Positions 1 to 13,963 of a stretch of 64,000 nt of DNA are shown piece by piece. The notes under the pieces were generated by a model. The model saw only the letters and a program-made list of their open reading frames with translations. It ran no database searches and was not told the origin of the DNA. The stretch covers positions 1-64,000 of the forward strand of contig JAFEMH010002319.1 of the NCBI GenBank assembly GCA_022495995.1, in the 5' to 3' direction. Made by a program: the position numbers and the translations under genes. This DNA comes from Adenophora triphylla var. japonica (Eukaryota > Streptophyta > Magnoliopsida > Asterales > Campanulaceae). Within the stretch, counting starts at the first letter, position 1; each line of letters starts with the position of its first letter.

Positions 1-182
1 AGCTTTTTGAAAATAATTATTGTTTATCGCACACTTCTAATGGTTAAAAAATTACTAATCAGGCAAAACTACAACTAAACTATGCAATGTGCCACACTCT
101 TAGGCCCCTTCAACATCTTTAATTTGGTTTTGCTTAATTATTTGACTATTTTTTATTATAAAAAGATAAAATAAAGAATATA
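1..182. other. Intergenic flank of MYB copy A
   Basis: No gene seen. The segment is nearly identical to 56707-56888, so it belongs to the duplicated block that also holds the two MYB genes. It ends at the 5-bp target site TACTT (183-187), repeated at 9427-9431 on the far side of element E1. The paralogous block has the unoccupied site at 56889-56893. Confidence 0.85.
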
Positions 183-187
183 TACTT

Positions 188-1325
188 TGTTAGGACCTAA
201 CTATGTAAGCCACATAGTTATAATAGGTTTTGACAAAGAAATATATCATATGTTATCTGACAGCCAAGATAACATATGACCTTGGACAGCTAAGACCTCA
301 AAATCAAACTGCATTCTATTTATTTCAATCGGACAGCCTATGGTTCAATCAACCTACAAAGATATCACTCAAAACCTCTCTTGTACATTAATGTATCTAA
401 ATTACATGTGTAGTATGATGTATTACATAAGGCCTAAACCTTCTAGATCGAACTTAGCTCGATGCCTAAGGTTCTCTCACAAAGAAAGGTTTCACTCCTC
501 AACAAATGGCTATGATCTTCAACATCAACGGCTATGAAGAAATTCTGTGATGACCAAGATGTGCCTTGTCCAAATCTCTCCATACAGATGTTGCCGCCAT
601 CTCCATAAAGATCACATGCCCGGGCTGCGTATTCAAGCTAATTTATTCTCCAAATAACAAAGGCTCTAAATGCAACTCCAACATGCATTTACTCCCTTGT
701 CTCCTTGTCTCCTCCAACGGCTATTTTCAAGCCTATAAAAGGAACTCTCCCAAGACTGAAGACCTCACCCCTTATACACACAACTTCTACAAACCTTGCA
801 TCCAAACCTTCTCAACCTCGCAACCAATAATCAAAACAATATTAAGACACTTGTAATCGATCTCGTGTGTATAAACCGATTTGTAAGAACCCCTTAAGAC
901 CGACTTTAAGTGGGTAGTGTGAATAGCTCAATGTAGAGCTTGATCCCTAATAGACTCGTACTTATTAGGAAGAGGAAGTTCAAGGAACTTGCCTATCCAA
1001 TCCTTTGTAAATCTTAACGGGAACTAGATTTAAGTGGATTGATCTCACTTGTCAAGGTTGACAAAGAGGGTGGACGTAGGAGGAGTGAACTCGAACCACC
1101 TTAAAATTCCTTGTGTTCAATTGGTATTATCACACAACACACACACACATATACACACACCTACACTATTCACTTGTCTTTACATTATTTCAAACACTTT
1201 TATTCCGCCGCACATTTAACTCCAATCTTTAAAACCAAGCAACCTCTCGATGCCTAAGATCTCACCTCAACCGCCAAACCTTAACCGCCTAACCTTTAAT
1301 TTGATCTAAGCAAACAGACCTTTCA
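188..1325 (+). repeat. E1 5' LTR
   Basis: 1138 bp, TG...CA. A TATA box (TATAAAA, 734-740) lies in U3. An 8-bp inverted repeat AACTATGT/ACATAGTT (199-206, 212-219) sits near the 5' end and is shared with E4. The downstream leader has the stem-loop at 946-969. Compared with the 3' LTR, most changes hit CAG or CTG, for example TCTGACAGCTAAG read as TCTCGATGCCTAAG near 1249. Confidence 0.93.
946..969 (+). promoter_or_regulatory. LTR leader stem-loop (subfamily 1 form)
   Basis: Stem CCTAATA (946-952) pairs with TATTAGG (963-969) around a loop that is GACTGTACT in E4 and here reads GACTCGTACT, a CTG-site change. The 3' LTR copy is at 9047-9069 with one stem mismatch. It is homologous to the fifth hairpin of the array in E2, E3 and E5, where the stem is CCTAGTT/AATTAGG. 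It lies about 210 nt downstream of the TATA box, so it is probably transcribed. Function is unknown. Confidence 0.6.
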
Positions 1326-1327
1326 AT

Positions 1328-1339
1328 TGGTATCGTAGC
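1328..1339 (+). other. E1 primer binding site (degraded)
   Basis: TGGTATCGTAGC starts 2 bp after the LTR. The canonical copia site complementary to initiator tRNA-Met is TGGTATCAGAGC, as in E2 and E3. The CAG core is altered, in line with the CAG/CTG pattern of this window. Confidence 0.85.
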
Positions 1340-1394
1340 TTGTCTTCACACACAAAAGTCTAACAACTTGTGAAGGATCAACTACCAACCCATC

Positions 1395-3773
1395 ATGCCT
1401 CAACCAAGGAGAAATAATGAGAAAGACATTCCCCATATTGATGACTGTGGATCATTTGAAATATATGCATCAAAAATTAAAACATACCTTGATGCCAATA
1501 GTATTTGGAATTGGTATGCCCTTGAAAATGAAGTCATATACCCCGTATCCGTTGATACAAATGGTGGACCTAGCAAAGTAAAATCTCCTGCACTCGGGAC
1601 AGATTCGTAAAGACTGACTAGTCGCTGCCAACCTTAAAGTCAAAAACATACTCCAAAAGAGTGTTAATGACTCTCTTGCTCAAGAAATTGCCAAGGAACC
1701 ATCTCGCAAAGGCCGCTTGGGAACTCATTCATACCAAGTTCCAAAAACACACTAGTGTTAGAACACAAAACCTATACAACCTTCTTAGACAACTTGACAA
1801 CTTCAAATTCTACCCCGGTGAGAAAGTAAGTGCTGCAAAACCAAGGTTTGAAGACTTGGTAAGATCCATTGCCGATCATGGTAAAACTTTTGAGAACCAA
1901 GACTTGTGTCTCAAAAATATACTCCAACCTTCCTCAAGAATATGAGAAGGTAGCTTTGCCCAATAAGAGAAGGCTCGTAATGGAGCACCATGATCGTTGA
2001 ACAATACTTTGGTAAACTTGAATCCTATGAACTAGAAGGAATGATAAAACTTCAACCCGTTCCTCCATTTCACAAACTCTTGCCTTAGCCGCCCAAGAAA
2101 CCACCCAAAACCAATTACCCAACAAGATATTGATTCTATGGTTCTTCTCTCCCTCCAAAAAGTTAACCTTCCCTCAAATAACCTCTCCCAAGGAGATCTA
2201 CCAAGCCTCATATCCATGGCCGTCGAAACACCTTGAGAGCACATAAGAAGTCCTTTGAGAGAAGCTATAGCCCATCCACCTCTCGATCAAGAGAACCCTA
2301 AAAGAAAGTTGAATGCTTCAACCGTAAGAAGCTTGGACATTACTCCTCCGACTTGTCCCGAACCAAGGAAACCTAGGGAAAGTCGACCTAAGAAATTCTC
2401 ATACTCTAAAGAGATAATTCATAGTTAAGATGCAACCGCTACAATTGCACAAAGAAGAAGAATGAGAAGAATAAAGAGCAAGTATTGATTGCCGACTCAT
2501 CCAAGTTCGGTGATGAGGAATGTGAGTACGGTGACTCGAAAAGTGAAGGAGAAGAAGCAATGATATGCTTGATGGCCGGAGATGATGAAGACTCGGACAA
2601 TGAAGAGGATCTTGAAGCCTTAAATTTGCTTTGAGGAACTAAAACAGTACCTCAATTCAATACCTTAAATAATGAAGAATTTAAACAATTAGTCAAGATT
2701 TCTTTATTAATTCAAATAAAAAGACACCAAACCGGCTTTGCTTCATTGCTCACCGACAATCTATTCCAAAGTAAAACCATTGAGAACCTTGAAAAAGCCA
2801 ATCAAGGTCCGAAAGTCCAAAACCTTATGCTTGAAAAGGCCAATGAAGAGCCGATGCCTATGAATTCCAAACTTCTGGAAACCAACATCAATCTTGAAAA
2901 GGAAAATGAATCCTTCAGAAAGAAGTTTGAAACCTGGAACAACTCTGGAGAAGCCTTGACCCACTTTAGCTACAACCAAAGACACCCAAGTGACAAATCA
3001 GGAATTGGAGCTAACAATCCTACTATGTACACATATACCCCTCTTACTGATGAAAGGGCAATTGAGAAGATGGTTCTTGAAAGCATGAACTATGTCAAAG
3101 CCCAAGAAAATGTTTATCCTATCCAAACCAAGGAAGATCTCAAAGAAAAAGGAAAAAGGAATGAAGCTAGCTCCAACCACACTGATGTATCAACTCCGTG
3201 ATAGCCCCACTCACACTGATAAATCTCATATAGCAAGCTCAAGTCAGCCAAAAGGAAAAGGAGAACAAGCAAGCAAAGGTAAATACATATGGCAAAAGAA
3301 AGGAATCAAGGAGCAAATGAAGGAGAACCAACCAAGACATGGTGGACAGCAGAGGTCTCCTAGACAACCAAGACATGGTGGATGACGAGAGGTCTCCTAG
3401 ACAACCAAGACATGGTGGACGGCGAGAGGTTTCCTAGATGTACCAAGATATGGTGAACAAATGAGGTCTCCAAGACAAAGAAAGATTCTATGATCATCAC
3501 TCATATGCCAAACCTCAAAGACCTAACTGGCCATTCTCTAATGGAAGAAACCATGCCCAACACAATACCTCTCCTAGATCATCTCATAATTCCCCAAGCC
3601 ATTCTCAGTTTCATAACCAAAATCAATTCTCTTCTCCCAACCAATTTCTTAATCAAACCCAACCTATTGCTCCTACTCCCTATATGCTGCAAATCATGGG
3701 ATATTATAATGCCCTAAACCAAGACTTTGGAAAGAGAGCAATGAACAAGGCTAGGGTACCAAAGAAATTCTAA
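1395..3773 (+). pseudogene. gag: E1 gag (broken)
   Basis: Structural capsid/nucleocapsid protein of a copia retrotransposon. The start at 1395 (MPQPRRNNEKDIPHIDD) is shared by all five elements and lies about 55 nt after the primer site. A UBN2-type copia gag region follows (QNLYNLLRQLDNFKFYPGEKVS, about 1760-1830), then a zinc knuckle at 2314-2355 that reads C-F-N-R where E3 and E5 have C-F-N-C. A coiled-coil-prone K/E/N-rich stretch spans 2750-2960, and a basic repeat tail 3325-3480. The reading frame is interrupted several times; many breaks coincide with former CAG/CTG triplets. It ends ARVPKKF-stop, the same tail as E2. It makes no intact protein as read. Confidence 0.85.
3325..3480 (+). 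repeat. Minisatellite in gag tail (RHGG repeat)
   Basis: About four tandem units of roughly 36-39 bp, each containing CCAAGACATGGTGGA followed by AGAGGTCTCCTAGACAA. Translated, they give a basic R-H-G-G / R-S-P-R-Q-P repeat. E2 and E5 have a different repeat (DRQP) at the same place, so the nucleic-acid-binding tail is a fast-changing tract. Confidence 0.8.
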
Positions 3774-3829
3774 TCCTTTGGACCCAAAAGAATAAAGGGT
3801 ACCATAAATGTATTTTTTTTGTTTTGTAG
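3756..3829 (+). other. Candidate 74-nt intron between gag and pol
   Basis: The interval starts GTACCA inside the last gag codons, contains the gag stop and a CTAAT branch-like motif, and ends in a T-rich tract and TAG. Joining AGG (3753-3755) to GAA (3830) keeps the gag phase and enters protease in frame. Unspliced, the pol frame has a stop (TAG, 3827-3829) exactly at the proposed acceptor. The same arrangement occurs in E2 (43631-43705). Confidence 0.5.
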
Positions 3830-4905
3830 GAACCTAGGAAAGGAATATGGTACTTGGACGGTGGATGCAAGCAGCACATGACTTACAACAAGGAGTGGCT
3901 ACAACAATATGTCCCCAAAAATGGTCCAAATGTAACTTTTGGTGACAATTCTCAAGCCAAAGTCAAAGGATCAGAAACCTTGTTACTAAAGATATTATTT
4001 TCACTAATGTATCTTATGTAGAAGGTCTCAAGCACAATTTGATTAGCCTTAGTCGGATTTGTGATAAGGGATATCATGTTGTATGTTCCAAGAACCACCG
4101 CCTTTGTCAAGGATGTCAACAACAAATCAATCCTCACCGGAATAAGAAAAGGCAATCTCTACCGTTCGAACCTAGAAATTGTGGATTCCTCGCATGCCCA
4201 TTGCCTACTCTCCTTCGATCAAATAATCCGACATGTCTTGGTTATGGCACAAAAGATTAGCTCACCTAAACCTGAAAAGCATCTCAAAACTAGCCAACTC
4301 CAACCTAGTAAAAGGCCTACCCAAAATACCCTTCAAAAAGGACAAGCTATGCAAAGCTTGTCAATGTGGAAAACAAAAGAAAACCTCCTTCACTGCCAAA
4401 ACCAGACTAGATACCTCTAAACCTCTTCAACTTCTTCACATGGACCTTTTTGGACCTATCAGAACTAGATCTCTTGGTGGAAAGAGATACTCTCTTATTG
4501 TAGTTGATGACTACACTAGATTTACTTGGATCATCCTTCTTGAATCCAAAAGAGATACTTTGGAACAACTTGTAAAATTGTTCAATAAAATTCAAAACCA
4601 AAAGGGTTTATCCATCATCAAAATTAGATCAGATCATGGTAAGGAATTTGAGAACACTGGTGTTGAAGAATATTGTGATCAAAAAGGGATTGAGCACAAC
4701 TTTTCTGCTCCTAGAACTCCTCAGCAAAATGGAGTTGCAGAAAGAAAAAATAGAACAATTTGTGAGGCAGCAAGGTCTATGCTGTCAGAGCACAACCTTC
4801 CTAAATATTTTTGGGGTGAAGCAGTAACCACTGTTGTCTATGTTCAGAACAAGACCCTCATCAACAAGTTTCACTCCAAGACTCCCTAAGAACTCTTGGA
4901 ATCCA
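3830..4905 (+). pseudogene. pol: E1 pol fragment: protease and integrase only
   Basis: The protease active-site region reads WYLDGGC (about 3849-3870) where E2 has YLDSGC, so the D-S-G triad is altered. Integrase follows: the HHCC zinc-binding part (HKRLAHLN ... CKACQCG, about 4245-4370), then the catalytic core with the first Asp in LLHMDLFGP, the second in RSDHGKEFEN (about 4630) and Glu in GVAERKN (about 4735), a DDE core. The block 4233-4889 is one clean open frame with intact CTG/CAG triplets. It breaks at KFHSKTP, where E2 and E3 continue into the integrase C-terminal part and RT; here the sequence passes into ORF3. There is no RT or RNase H, so the copy cannot self-replicate. Confidence 0.87.
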
Positions 4906-7900
4906 ATCATCTCTGCAATATGATGGAAGCTCAACCTCCCATTTATGAGAAGCTGTGCAGAGAGATTTTTATGAAAGGAGAAAGACAATCAACTGGGGCA
5001 ATCAAAACCACCATTGAAGGTACTGAAATCAATGTGATCCCCAAGATTGTGTCCAAGGTTTACAACATCCCTATCAAAAGCAATGGTGTTTCAAATCTCT
5101 GGAATAGGAAAGACAACAACCTGGAACCTTTCTACAAATGGTTCTTTGACAAACCAAGCTGTAATTATCTATTGGTTCAGGACAAACCAATCAAAAAGAA
5201 GGAACTTGATCTGTTCAAATCAACCCTAATGGATGTTGTCATCAAAGGGTTTGATGGAAAGCAATCATCATTTGATCAAATAAGTCCTAATGAATGGAAG
5301 CAAGCCCTAAGTTTGATAACCAAAGAAGTAAACTGGAGTGTTGCTTTACTTCACAACTTTCAATTAGCCATTTCTCCCTCTCCCTGGAAATACAAGAAAC
5401 AAAATCCAAGGATGAACAATTTCGATTCATGAGTGGAATTCTCCATCACCTTATTCCAAGGTTGAATCCTCCCCTAAAGGATGAGTGGCTTGAGTCTCGC
5501 ATCTCTAGTATCAACCGTAAGCTTCAACTTGAGCACCTTCAAACCGAAGGGTAAGAAGAAATTAGAGCTTGGGGACAAACTCTCCGAGAATTTTGATGAA
5601 GCCTCTCAAAGATTGAAAAAGAAAACTGAGAAGGATATGAAGATATGGCAGGGATTGGTAAACATGGTGAATGACAAAAGATCCAAGAGAAAGCATGACA
5701 AAGGTGTTGTCATAAAAGAAAGAGCTCAAGAGACTTCTCTTTCCAAAATCAAAAGAAGAAAAAGCCTAGCCAAGATGAAGAGAACTGGAAAGGGAAAGAA
5801 GCTTAGTAAAGGAAAGCAAATCCAAGAAGAGGAAGCTGTTGAGCAAGAAAGTGCTCAAGGAACCGACAAAGGGAAGATGGTAGGCGAAGAGCAAGGCGAC
5901 AAGAAGATACTCAGTCAGATCCTATTTTCAAGGACATTGATGAATATGATGGTGAAGAGGAAGAAATCCCTGATGTTGTGTATGCTGGTGAAGCTCAAGG
6001 TGATGAGTTTGATGAAGATATGAGAAGAGCTGTTGCTGAGTCACTAATGGAAGTAAAGACAGCTAAGGTTGGACAGTCATCTGGGACAGCCATGGAAGCT
6101 TCATCTCTGACAGCTAAGGTTGTCTAAAGTGCTGAAACCCCATCCAAGGTAACCTCTAAGCCTTCTCTTTCTCTAAGTACTTTCTCTAGGAAGAGAAAAA
6201 CAGATAAAGATGCTCCCCCATCCAAAAAGTTGAAACCAACCACTCCTCAATCCTCCTCATCCAAAGACCAATCTAGTTCACCTCATGACTCTGTGGCTCA
6301 AGGCATCCTAAATCTTAATCCCTCTAACATTAGTCCAAATGAGCCAAGTGTTGAAAAAGATAGGGGGAATAGCTCTAGCTATGAAAAGGATGAGCCTCTA
6401 TTAAGGGGGAATAAAAGTCCTATGTCTCCCATTCTGACAGCTATCCCTCTCTCCAGTCAAGAATCACCCTCTGATAGTCCCTCAGATCCTTCCCCCATCC
6501 CTGAAAACATTTTCAAAGCATCTGAAGGACTTTCCTTAGAAGATCCCAAGCATGTCCCTGCTGTTACCTATTACTTGAGACAAGTGCTAACAGAGGAAGA
6601 AACTCAAAAAGCCTTGAAACTTATCAAAAATAGAGATTTGTCCAAGAAAGCTAGCATTCCTGCACCTGAACCCATTCCCGAACTCCGAACCTCAATCCAA
6701 GTTTGTTGAATCTGTTCAAATTCAAGAACCTCATGTTGTTACCCAAGATGCGAGCCCCAACTCCGATCTTGAAACTAAAGCCTCAACTCCGATCTTGAAC
6801 CAGTAACCTCAACCCGATCAAGAATCTTAATTTAAACCTAGTGAGCCAGATCAAAACCAAGAAACTGTTGATCCCTCCCTTGAATCTGAAATCCTTCCTA
6901 CTTGTGAACCTTGGATTTTGGATTGTGAAATTGACTTTTCCTTCCCCTCTATCATGGCTGCACACCAAAGATCGAAGGATATTTCCCATTTCCACGAAAT
7001 TGCCAATCCTCACCTAGTCTCCAATCCTTGGCGTTAAGCAAAAATTCCATTATGATTCATGCAAGGAATAGATGTGGCCTCATAGTGTTTGCCCATGAGG
7101 AATGGAAAAAGTACAGAATAGCTCTCCCCAACTCCTTCTTTCACAAAGCCCCCTTGCTACCAAACTTCATGGATATCTTTACCATAATAGATTGGGAAAT
7201 TCTGTTCTCCCAAACTTCTCTCCTCAAATATCAATGAATGCATTTATATGCCTTCATCCCTGGTGTATGCCCTATGCATTGAGCTTGCCAAAGAAATGTA
7301 TTGGAGGATTTGCCTCAATAAATCCATTATCATGGCTGTCATTGCAAGACCAAGCCTCGACGCCTATGTTTCCTCCTTCATCTTCGCACCCTCTTCATTC
7401 ATCCCCCTAAACACAAGATCTCTCCAATCCAACTTTCCTCCAAACTTCAATCCTTCAACTTTTGTACCCCATATCATGTGACCATTACGGACATGCAAAG
7501 ATTTACAAGGTCAATGATAACCAAGATGAGACACATTTTGGAAGTCTCAACTGTGTCAAAATACGAGAGGAAGGCCTCCAAAGGAAAGGCCATTGAATCT
7601 GATGAAGAAGGCGTGAACACGGGAAAAAGAGCCTCAGTGCTTTGCTCCAAATGTGATTGTGTCAAGTGATGATGAAGATAGTGCTCCTGTGATGAAACAG
7701 CATCAACTCTCAACCTCTACTATTCTCACTGTCTCAACTGATCCACCTCTACATCAAACTCAACAACCCATCTCTCTTCAATCAAACCCCTTCTTTTCTA
7801 ACCTATTTGCGGGAACAAGGGGTCGAGCTCAAAACCAAAGAAGGCTCCCTTATGGGGTACTATGAGATTGAGAAATGATGAAGAGCCTCTGTCCAAAGCT

Positions 7901-8074
7901 GTTCTCAAGGAAAGGCAAAACCAAACCTTCACCTATGATGATGAGATGAGCTAGGAATGGAACAATGAAATGTACTACAGAGGTGTTGAGGACAAGATGA
8001 AGAGAGTGCTACTTGCAGAAAGAGAGGAGATCCTTTGCGGCAAAAGAAAGAAAGAAAGAGATGAATTTTCTTAA
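4906..8074 (+). pseudogene. E1 ORF3 (plant transposon protein-like), N-terminus missing
   Basis: Extra retroelement ORF found after pol in this lineage. It starts inside the conserved PPIYEKLCREIF region, so about 40 residues present in E2 and E3 are missing. Conserved pieces include KSTLMDVVIKGFDGKQSSFDQ (about 5215-5280), a K-rich stretch (5540-5900), an S/P-rich low-complexity stretch (6230-6710), a middle module with DWEILFSQ (about 7190), and a C-terminal EWNNEMYYRGVE motif (about 7957). The first part resembles what I recall as the 'putative plant transposon protein' domain. Several frameshifts break it. I see no signal peptide or membrane segment, so I do not call it envelope. Function is unknown. 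Confidence 0.7.
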
Positions 8075-8274
8075 GAAAATTTTATGTCTTTTTGGATAAG
8101 TCCTTTTTTAATCCCTACCTTTAATTCCTGCTTTTAAAACATGGTTTATTTTGGATAATATGTTTTGTTTTAAGACTCAGTTGATTGAATCAAGAAGATT
8201 GTTCTCATCTTCATTGGTATATTCATTCTTGAGTATCTTGCAGGTTATATCTTTATTAGATATATTACTTTGCC

Positions 8275-8288
8275 AAAAAGGGGGAAAT
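8275..8288 (+). other. E1 polypurine tract
   Basis: AAAAAGGGGGAAAT lies directly before the 3' LTR. The identical tract precedes the 3' LTRs of E2 and E3. It is the expected plus-strand primer. Confidence 0.9.
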
Positions 8289-9426
8289 TGTTAGGACCTA
8301 ACTATGTAAGCCACATAGTTATAATAGGTTTTGACAAAGAAATATATCATATGTTATCTCGACGCCCAAGATAACATATGACCTTGGACAGCTAAGACCT
8401 CAAAATCAAACTGCATCTCTATTTATATCAACTGGACAACTATGGTTCAATCAACCTACAAAGATATCACTCAAAACCTCTCTTGTACATTAATGTATCT
8501 AAATTACATGTGTAGTATGATGTATTACATAAGGCCTAAAACCTTCTAGATCAGAACTTAGCTCTGACAGCTAAGGTTCTCTCACATGAAAGGTTTCACT
8601 CCTCAACGGCTATGATCTTCAACATCAACAGGCTATGAAGAATTCCCGTGATGACCAAGATGTGCCTTGTCCAAATCTCTCCATACGAGATGTTGCCGGC
8701 TCATCTCCATAAAGATCACATGCCCGGTTGCAGATTCCAACTAATTTATTCTCCAAATAACAAAGGCTCTAAATGCAACTCCAACATGCTTTTACTCCCT
8801 TGTCTCCTTGTCTCCTCCAACGGCTATTTCCAAGCCTATAAAAGGAACTCTCCAAGACTGAAGACCTCACCCCTTTTACACACAACTTCTACAAACCTTG
8901 CATCCAAACCTTCTCAACCTGCAACCAATAATCAAAACAATATTAAGACACTTGTAACTGATCTCAGGTGTATAAACTGATTTGTAAGAACCCCTTAAGA
9001 CTGACTTTAAGTGGGTAGTGTGAATAGCTCAGTGTAGAGCTTGATCCCAAATAGACTGTACTTATTAGGAAGAGGAAGTTCAAGGAACTTGCCTATCCAA
9101 TCCTTTGTAAATCTTAACGGGAACTAGATTTAAGTGGATTGATCTCACTTGTCAAGGTTGACAGTGAGGGTGGACGTAGGAGGAGTGAACTCTGAACCAC
9201 CTTAAAATTCCTTGTGTTCAATTGGTATTATCACACAACACACACACACATATACACACACCTACACTATTCACTTGTCTTTACATTATTTCAAACACTT
9301 TTATTCCGCTGCACATTTAACTCCAATCTTTAAAACCAGTTAACCTCTGACAGCTAAGATCTCACCTCAGCTGTCAAACCTTAACTGCCTAACCTTTAAT
9401 TTGATCTAAGCAAACAGGACCTTTCA
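8289..9426 (+). repeat. E1 3' LTR
   Basis: 1138 bp, TG...CA, TATA box at 8837-8843. It keeps more CAG/CTG triplets than the 5' LTR, for example TGACAGCT at 8575-8582 and 9348-9355 and its reverse complement at 9369-9376. Target duplicate TACTT follows at 9427-9431. Confidence 0.93.
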
Positions 9427-9431
9427 TACTT

Positions 9432-10606
9432 ATAGGTGCTCCACAAGAACTAATTAGCTCTTGTGAACCTAGATTTCCTACCTTGCCTCTATTTATTTCT
9501 TCTCTCTCTAAATTTTAATAAAAAATACAGAACATACTTTTGGAAACAAATATTTGAATTGCAATTTCTACCCTTTATTATTGAGGCCTTAAATTGATGT
9601 ACGAAATAGTTGACTTGATGAGTCAAATGCAGCATTTTTTCTTATTCTTTTTTCTTTTTCTGACAAGAGCAAGTGAGATCATACTAGTTTTGAGAAGATT
9701 TGTCTAAAAAGTTCAAACTCAGCTTTGAACGAAAAGTGTATACATGAGTTGATTCAAAGTCTCAAATCTAGGAAGTCACTAATAGCTCCCATCCCCAGTC
9801 AAATCTTATAATAAAATAATTTCAATAAATATTTTTTTTTTTACTTTTGACAAAATTTCATTTGTTTTGTATGCATTCACCTTTTGTAATAGAATTATTT
9901 ATCCAACTATTTAACATGTGTCACCATTTTATTTTGTATTGGACGAATATTGTAAAAAGAAGCTCGATTTTCGGTATTAAACGACGATTTTAGCTTCATA
10001 TTTCTTTTCTTTAAGATATCAACCCTATCGGCCCCTCCATAGTGCCAAGCGCAAACCATCATTCATTTTGATGCTTGTTCTATTTACTGTTGTTGGATTT
10101 GCGATGGCTGCAGTCGATTGCGTTTTAAGGTGGTTAAACTGTATTAACCTAACCATATAGAATGAGACTCCAAACGTTGTGGATTGTCATCTCATTCTTT
10201 CTTCCTCATGATGTTAAGTAATCATTCTTCTTTTAAAATAAATAAATAATAAACATAAGAAACAAAGAAATAAAGAACATAAGATAAAATAGGTCAAATT
10301 TTGCTTGATGGGCATGTGCCTCTAAAAGTAATGATTTAATATTATGGATATTATTATGAAAAATTAAGGCATAAAATCTTTATTATAAGTATATGGTTGA
10401 AGTTGATGCTACGTAAACTAGTCATCTAATTTCATATTCTACATCATCTCCTGGACTTAGGATATAGATGAAGTACAATATTCCATGACAAATAAACCCC
10501 TACTAAAATTGAAGATAATTAAAAAAAAAAAAAGACATGCATAACAAATGAAAAGACAAAAAGAAAAAACAACCCTTCATTCTCCATATTGGAAGCATCA
10601 AATCCT
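9432..10606. other. Intergenic, downstream of MYB A
   Basis: No gene seen. AT-rich and nearly identical to 56894-58071. The part next to 10607 is the probable 3' UTR of the minus-strand MYB gene. I could not identify any RNA gene or transposon end here. Confidence 0.75.
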
Positions 10607-12637
<2,031 letters not shown>

Positions 12638-12707
12638 TCTTGTTTGTTCTTGAATGGAAGACCGAGACTTCTTAACACCCTTTGATTTTGTTGTTTTAAT
12701 TGCGAGT

Positions 12708-12717
12708 TATTTATATA
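12708..12717 (-). promoter_or_regulatory. Candidate TATA box of MYB A
   Basis: Minus-strand TATATAAATA, about 71 bp upstream of the ATG at 12637. That leaves a short 5' leader of about 40 nt. Spacing and sequence fit a plant core promoter. Confidence 0.5.
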
Positions 12718-13368
12718 TGATAATTTCTAAACGTTGCCATACATTTTGTTTTTGAAAATAGTATCTAGACAAGATTTAATTTTGGATTTGAAATTTTATT
12801 GAAAGACATTTATTTGAAAGGGATAAGATTAACTAACTTGGAAAATTATTAATGATATGAAAATTAAACATTTCTAAATACAAAATTTGGACAATCAATC
12901 TCTACGGTCACTATTCGTTTATGTCCAAATTATGATTAATTCCTCAAGTTATCTTGAATTCATTTCTATGATGATGTTAAATTTCTATTTTCCAACACTT
13001 CCCTTATTTTCACTATTTTCCTATTTTTCTTCCATTCTCATAATAAATGTTGAGATTTTTTGTTCGTTCTAAAATAAATGGCACATTTCTTAATATGTAA
13101 ATAGAATATGTGCAATGTATCCTTACCCAAACAAAAAATATACTATATTTTTTTTTAAATAGATAAATCAACTGCTACACTTATTATTGTGTAACTGTGA
13201 AAATATAACTTTAAACAAATTGCCAAAATAATTTTCACGTTTCTACAATGTGGGATCTGCATTTCAATTTCTTTCAACTTATATACATCTTATTTAATGT
13301 ATTGTTGTTTTAAAAACAACTCATTATGAAGTGAAAATATAAATTAAAATTTAAAATTTAAGATTTAT
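12718..13368. other. MYB A upstream region, cut by E2
   Basis: No gene seen; AT-rich. It is the remaining proximal promoter region of MYB A. The E2 complex starts at 13369, so the original upstream sequence is now 40 kb away, resuming at 54010. Confidence 0.6.
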
Positions 13369-13963
13369 TGTTAGGACCTAACTTTGATCAATGTCATAGT
13401 TAGTTGGTTTTGATAAAGGAATATATAGAACAGGGTTTATATCAAAAGATGAAATCTGTCAGTAATGGTCCTTCACTCTGATAGCTGTGAGTCTGACAGT
13501 TATGATTCTGCTTTATACATTGGTTACAATCAATCAATTACATGAATCATATTCCTTCTCTAAGCTATCAAGATCATCAAGTGTATCTCAATCCTTATTA
13601 AAGATCAATTCTGATAGCTAAGCCTTGTTATGATCTGACAGCTATGGCTTCAGTCCTTCAGACAGCCATTACTCTGTCTCATACTTTGATGCCAAAATCT
13701 CAACCAAGATGGATCCTGTATCTTCACAGCTATCAAGTTCACCTTTGAAGACCATTGAAGACCTTCTGGAAGCCTACAGCTCAAACCAGCTCATGAAGAC
13801 CTGCAAGTGGACAAGTGGGGCAAAGACCAGTCAAAGGCTCATTAATGAAGCTGCAACAGTCATATTCCAACGGCTACATTGAAGGCTATAAATAGAAGAG
13901 TTCAGCCTCTGCACAAAATACCTTGAAAAACTCTCTTTTTCACAATCCAAAAACCTTTCCCTT
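13369..13963 (+). repeat. E2 5' LTR, first segment
   Basis: Matches 52803-53397. TATA box TATAAATA at 13887-13894. Interrupted at CTT (13961-13963) by the CACTA element; CTT is repeated at 18973-18975. Confidence 0.92.

Larger units (their letters stand above)
188..9426 (+). mobile_element. E1: Ty1/copia (SIRE-like) element with internal deletion
   Basis: The element begins TGTTAGG and ends CCTTTCA, and is flanked by perfect 5-bp repeats TACTT (183-187, 9427-9431). It has two 1138-bp LTRs, a degraded initiator-Met primer site, gag with a CCHC remnant, protease, integrase, ORF3 and a polypurine tract. RT, RNase H and the antisense ORF seen in E2 and E3 are absent: integrase runs almost directly into ORF3 near 4905. 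The copy is therefore non-autonomous. Most differences between its two LTRs sit at CAG/CTG triplets. The paralogous block B lacks the element, so it inserted after the A/B duplication. Assignment to the SIRE/Maximus lineage rests on long LTRs and an extra ORF after pol. Confidence 0.93.

Noticed and set aside
12887..13072. 61-codon plus-strand frame upstream of MYB A
   Set aside because: AT-rich, no homologous frame elsewhere in the window, no motif; consistent with chance.
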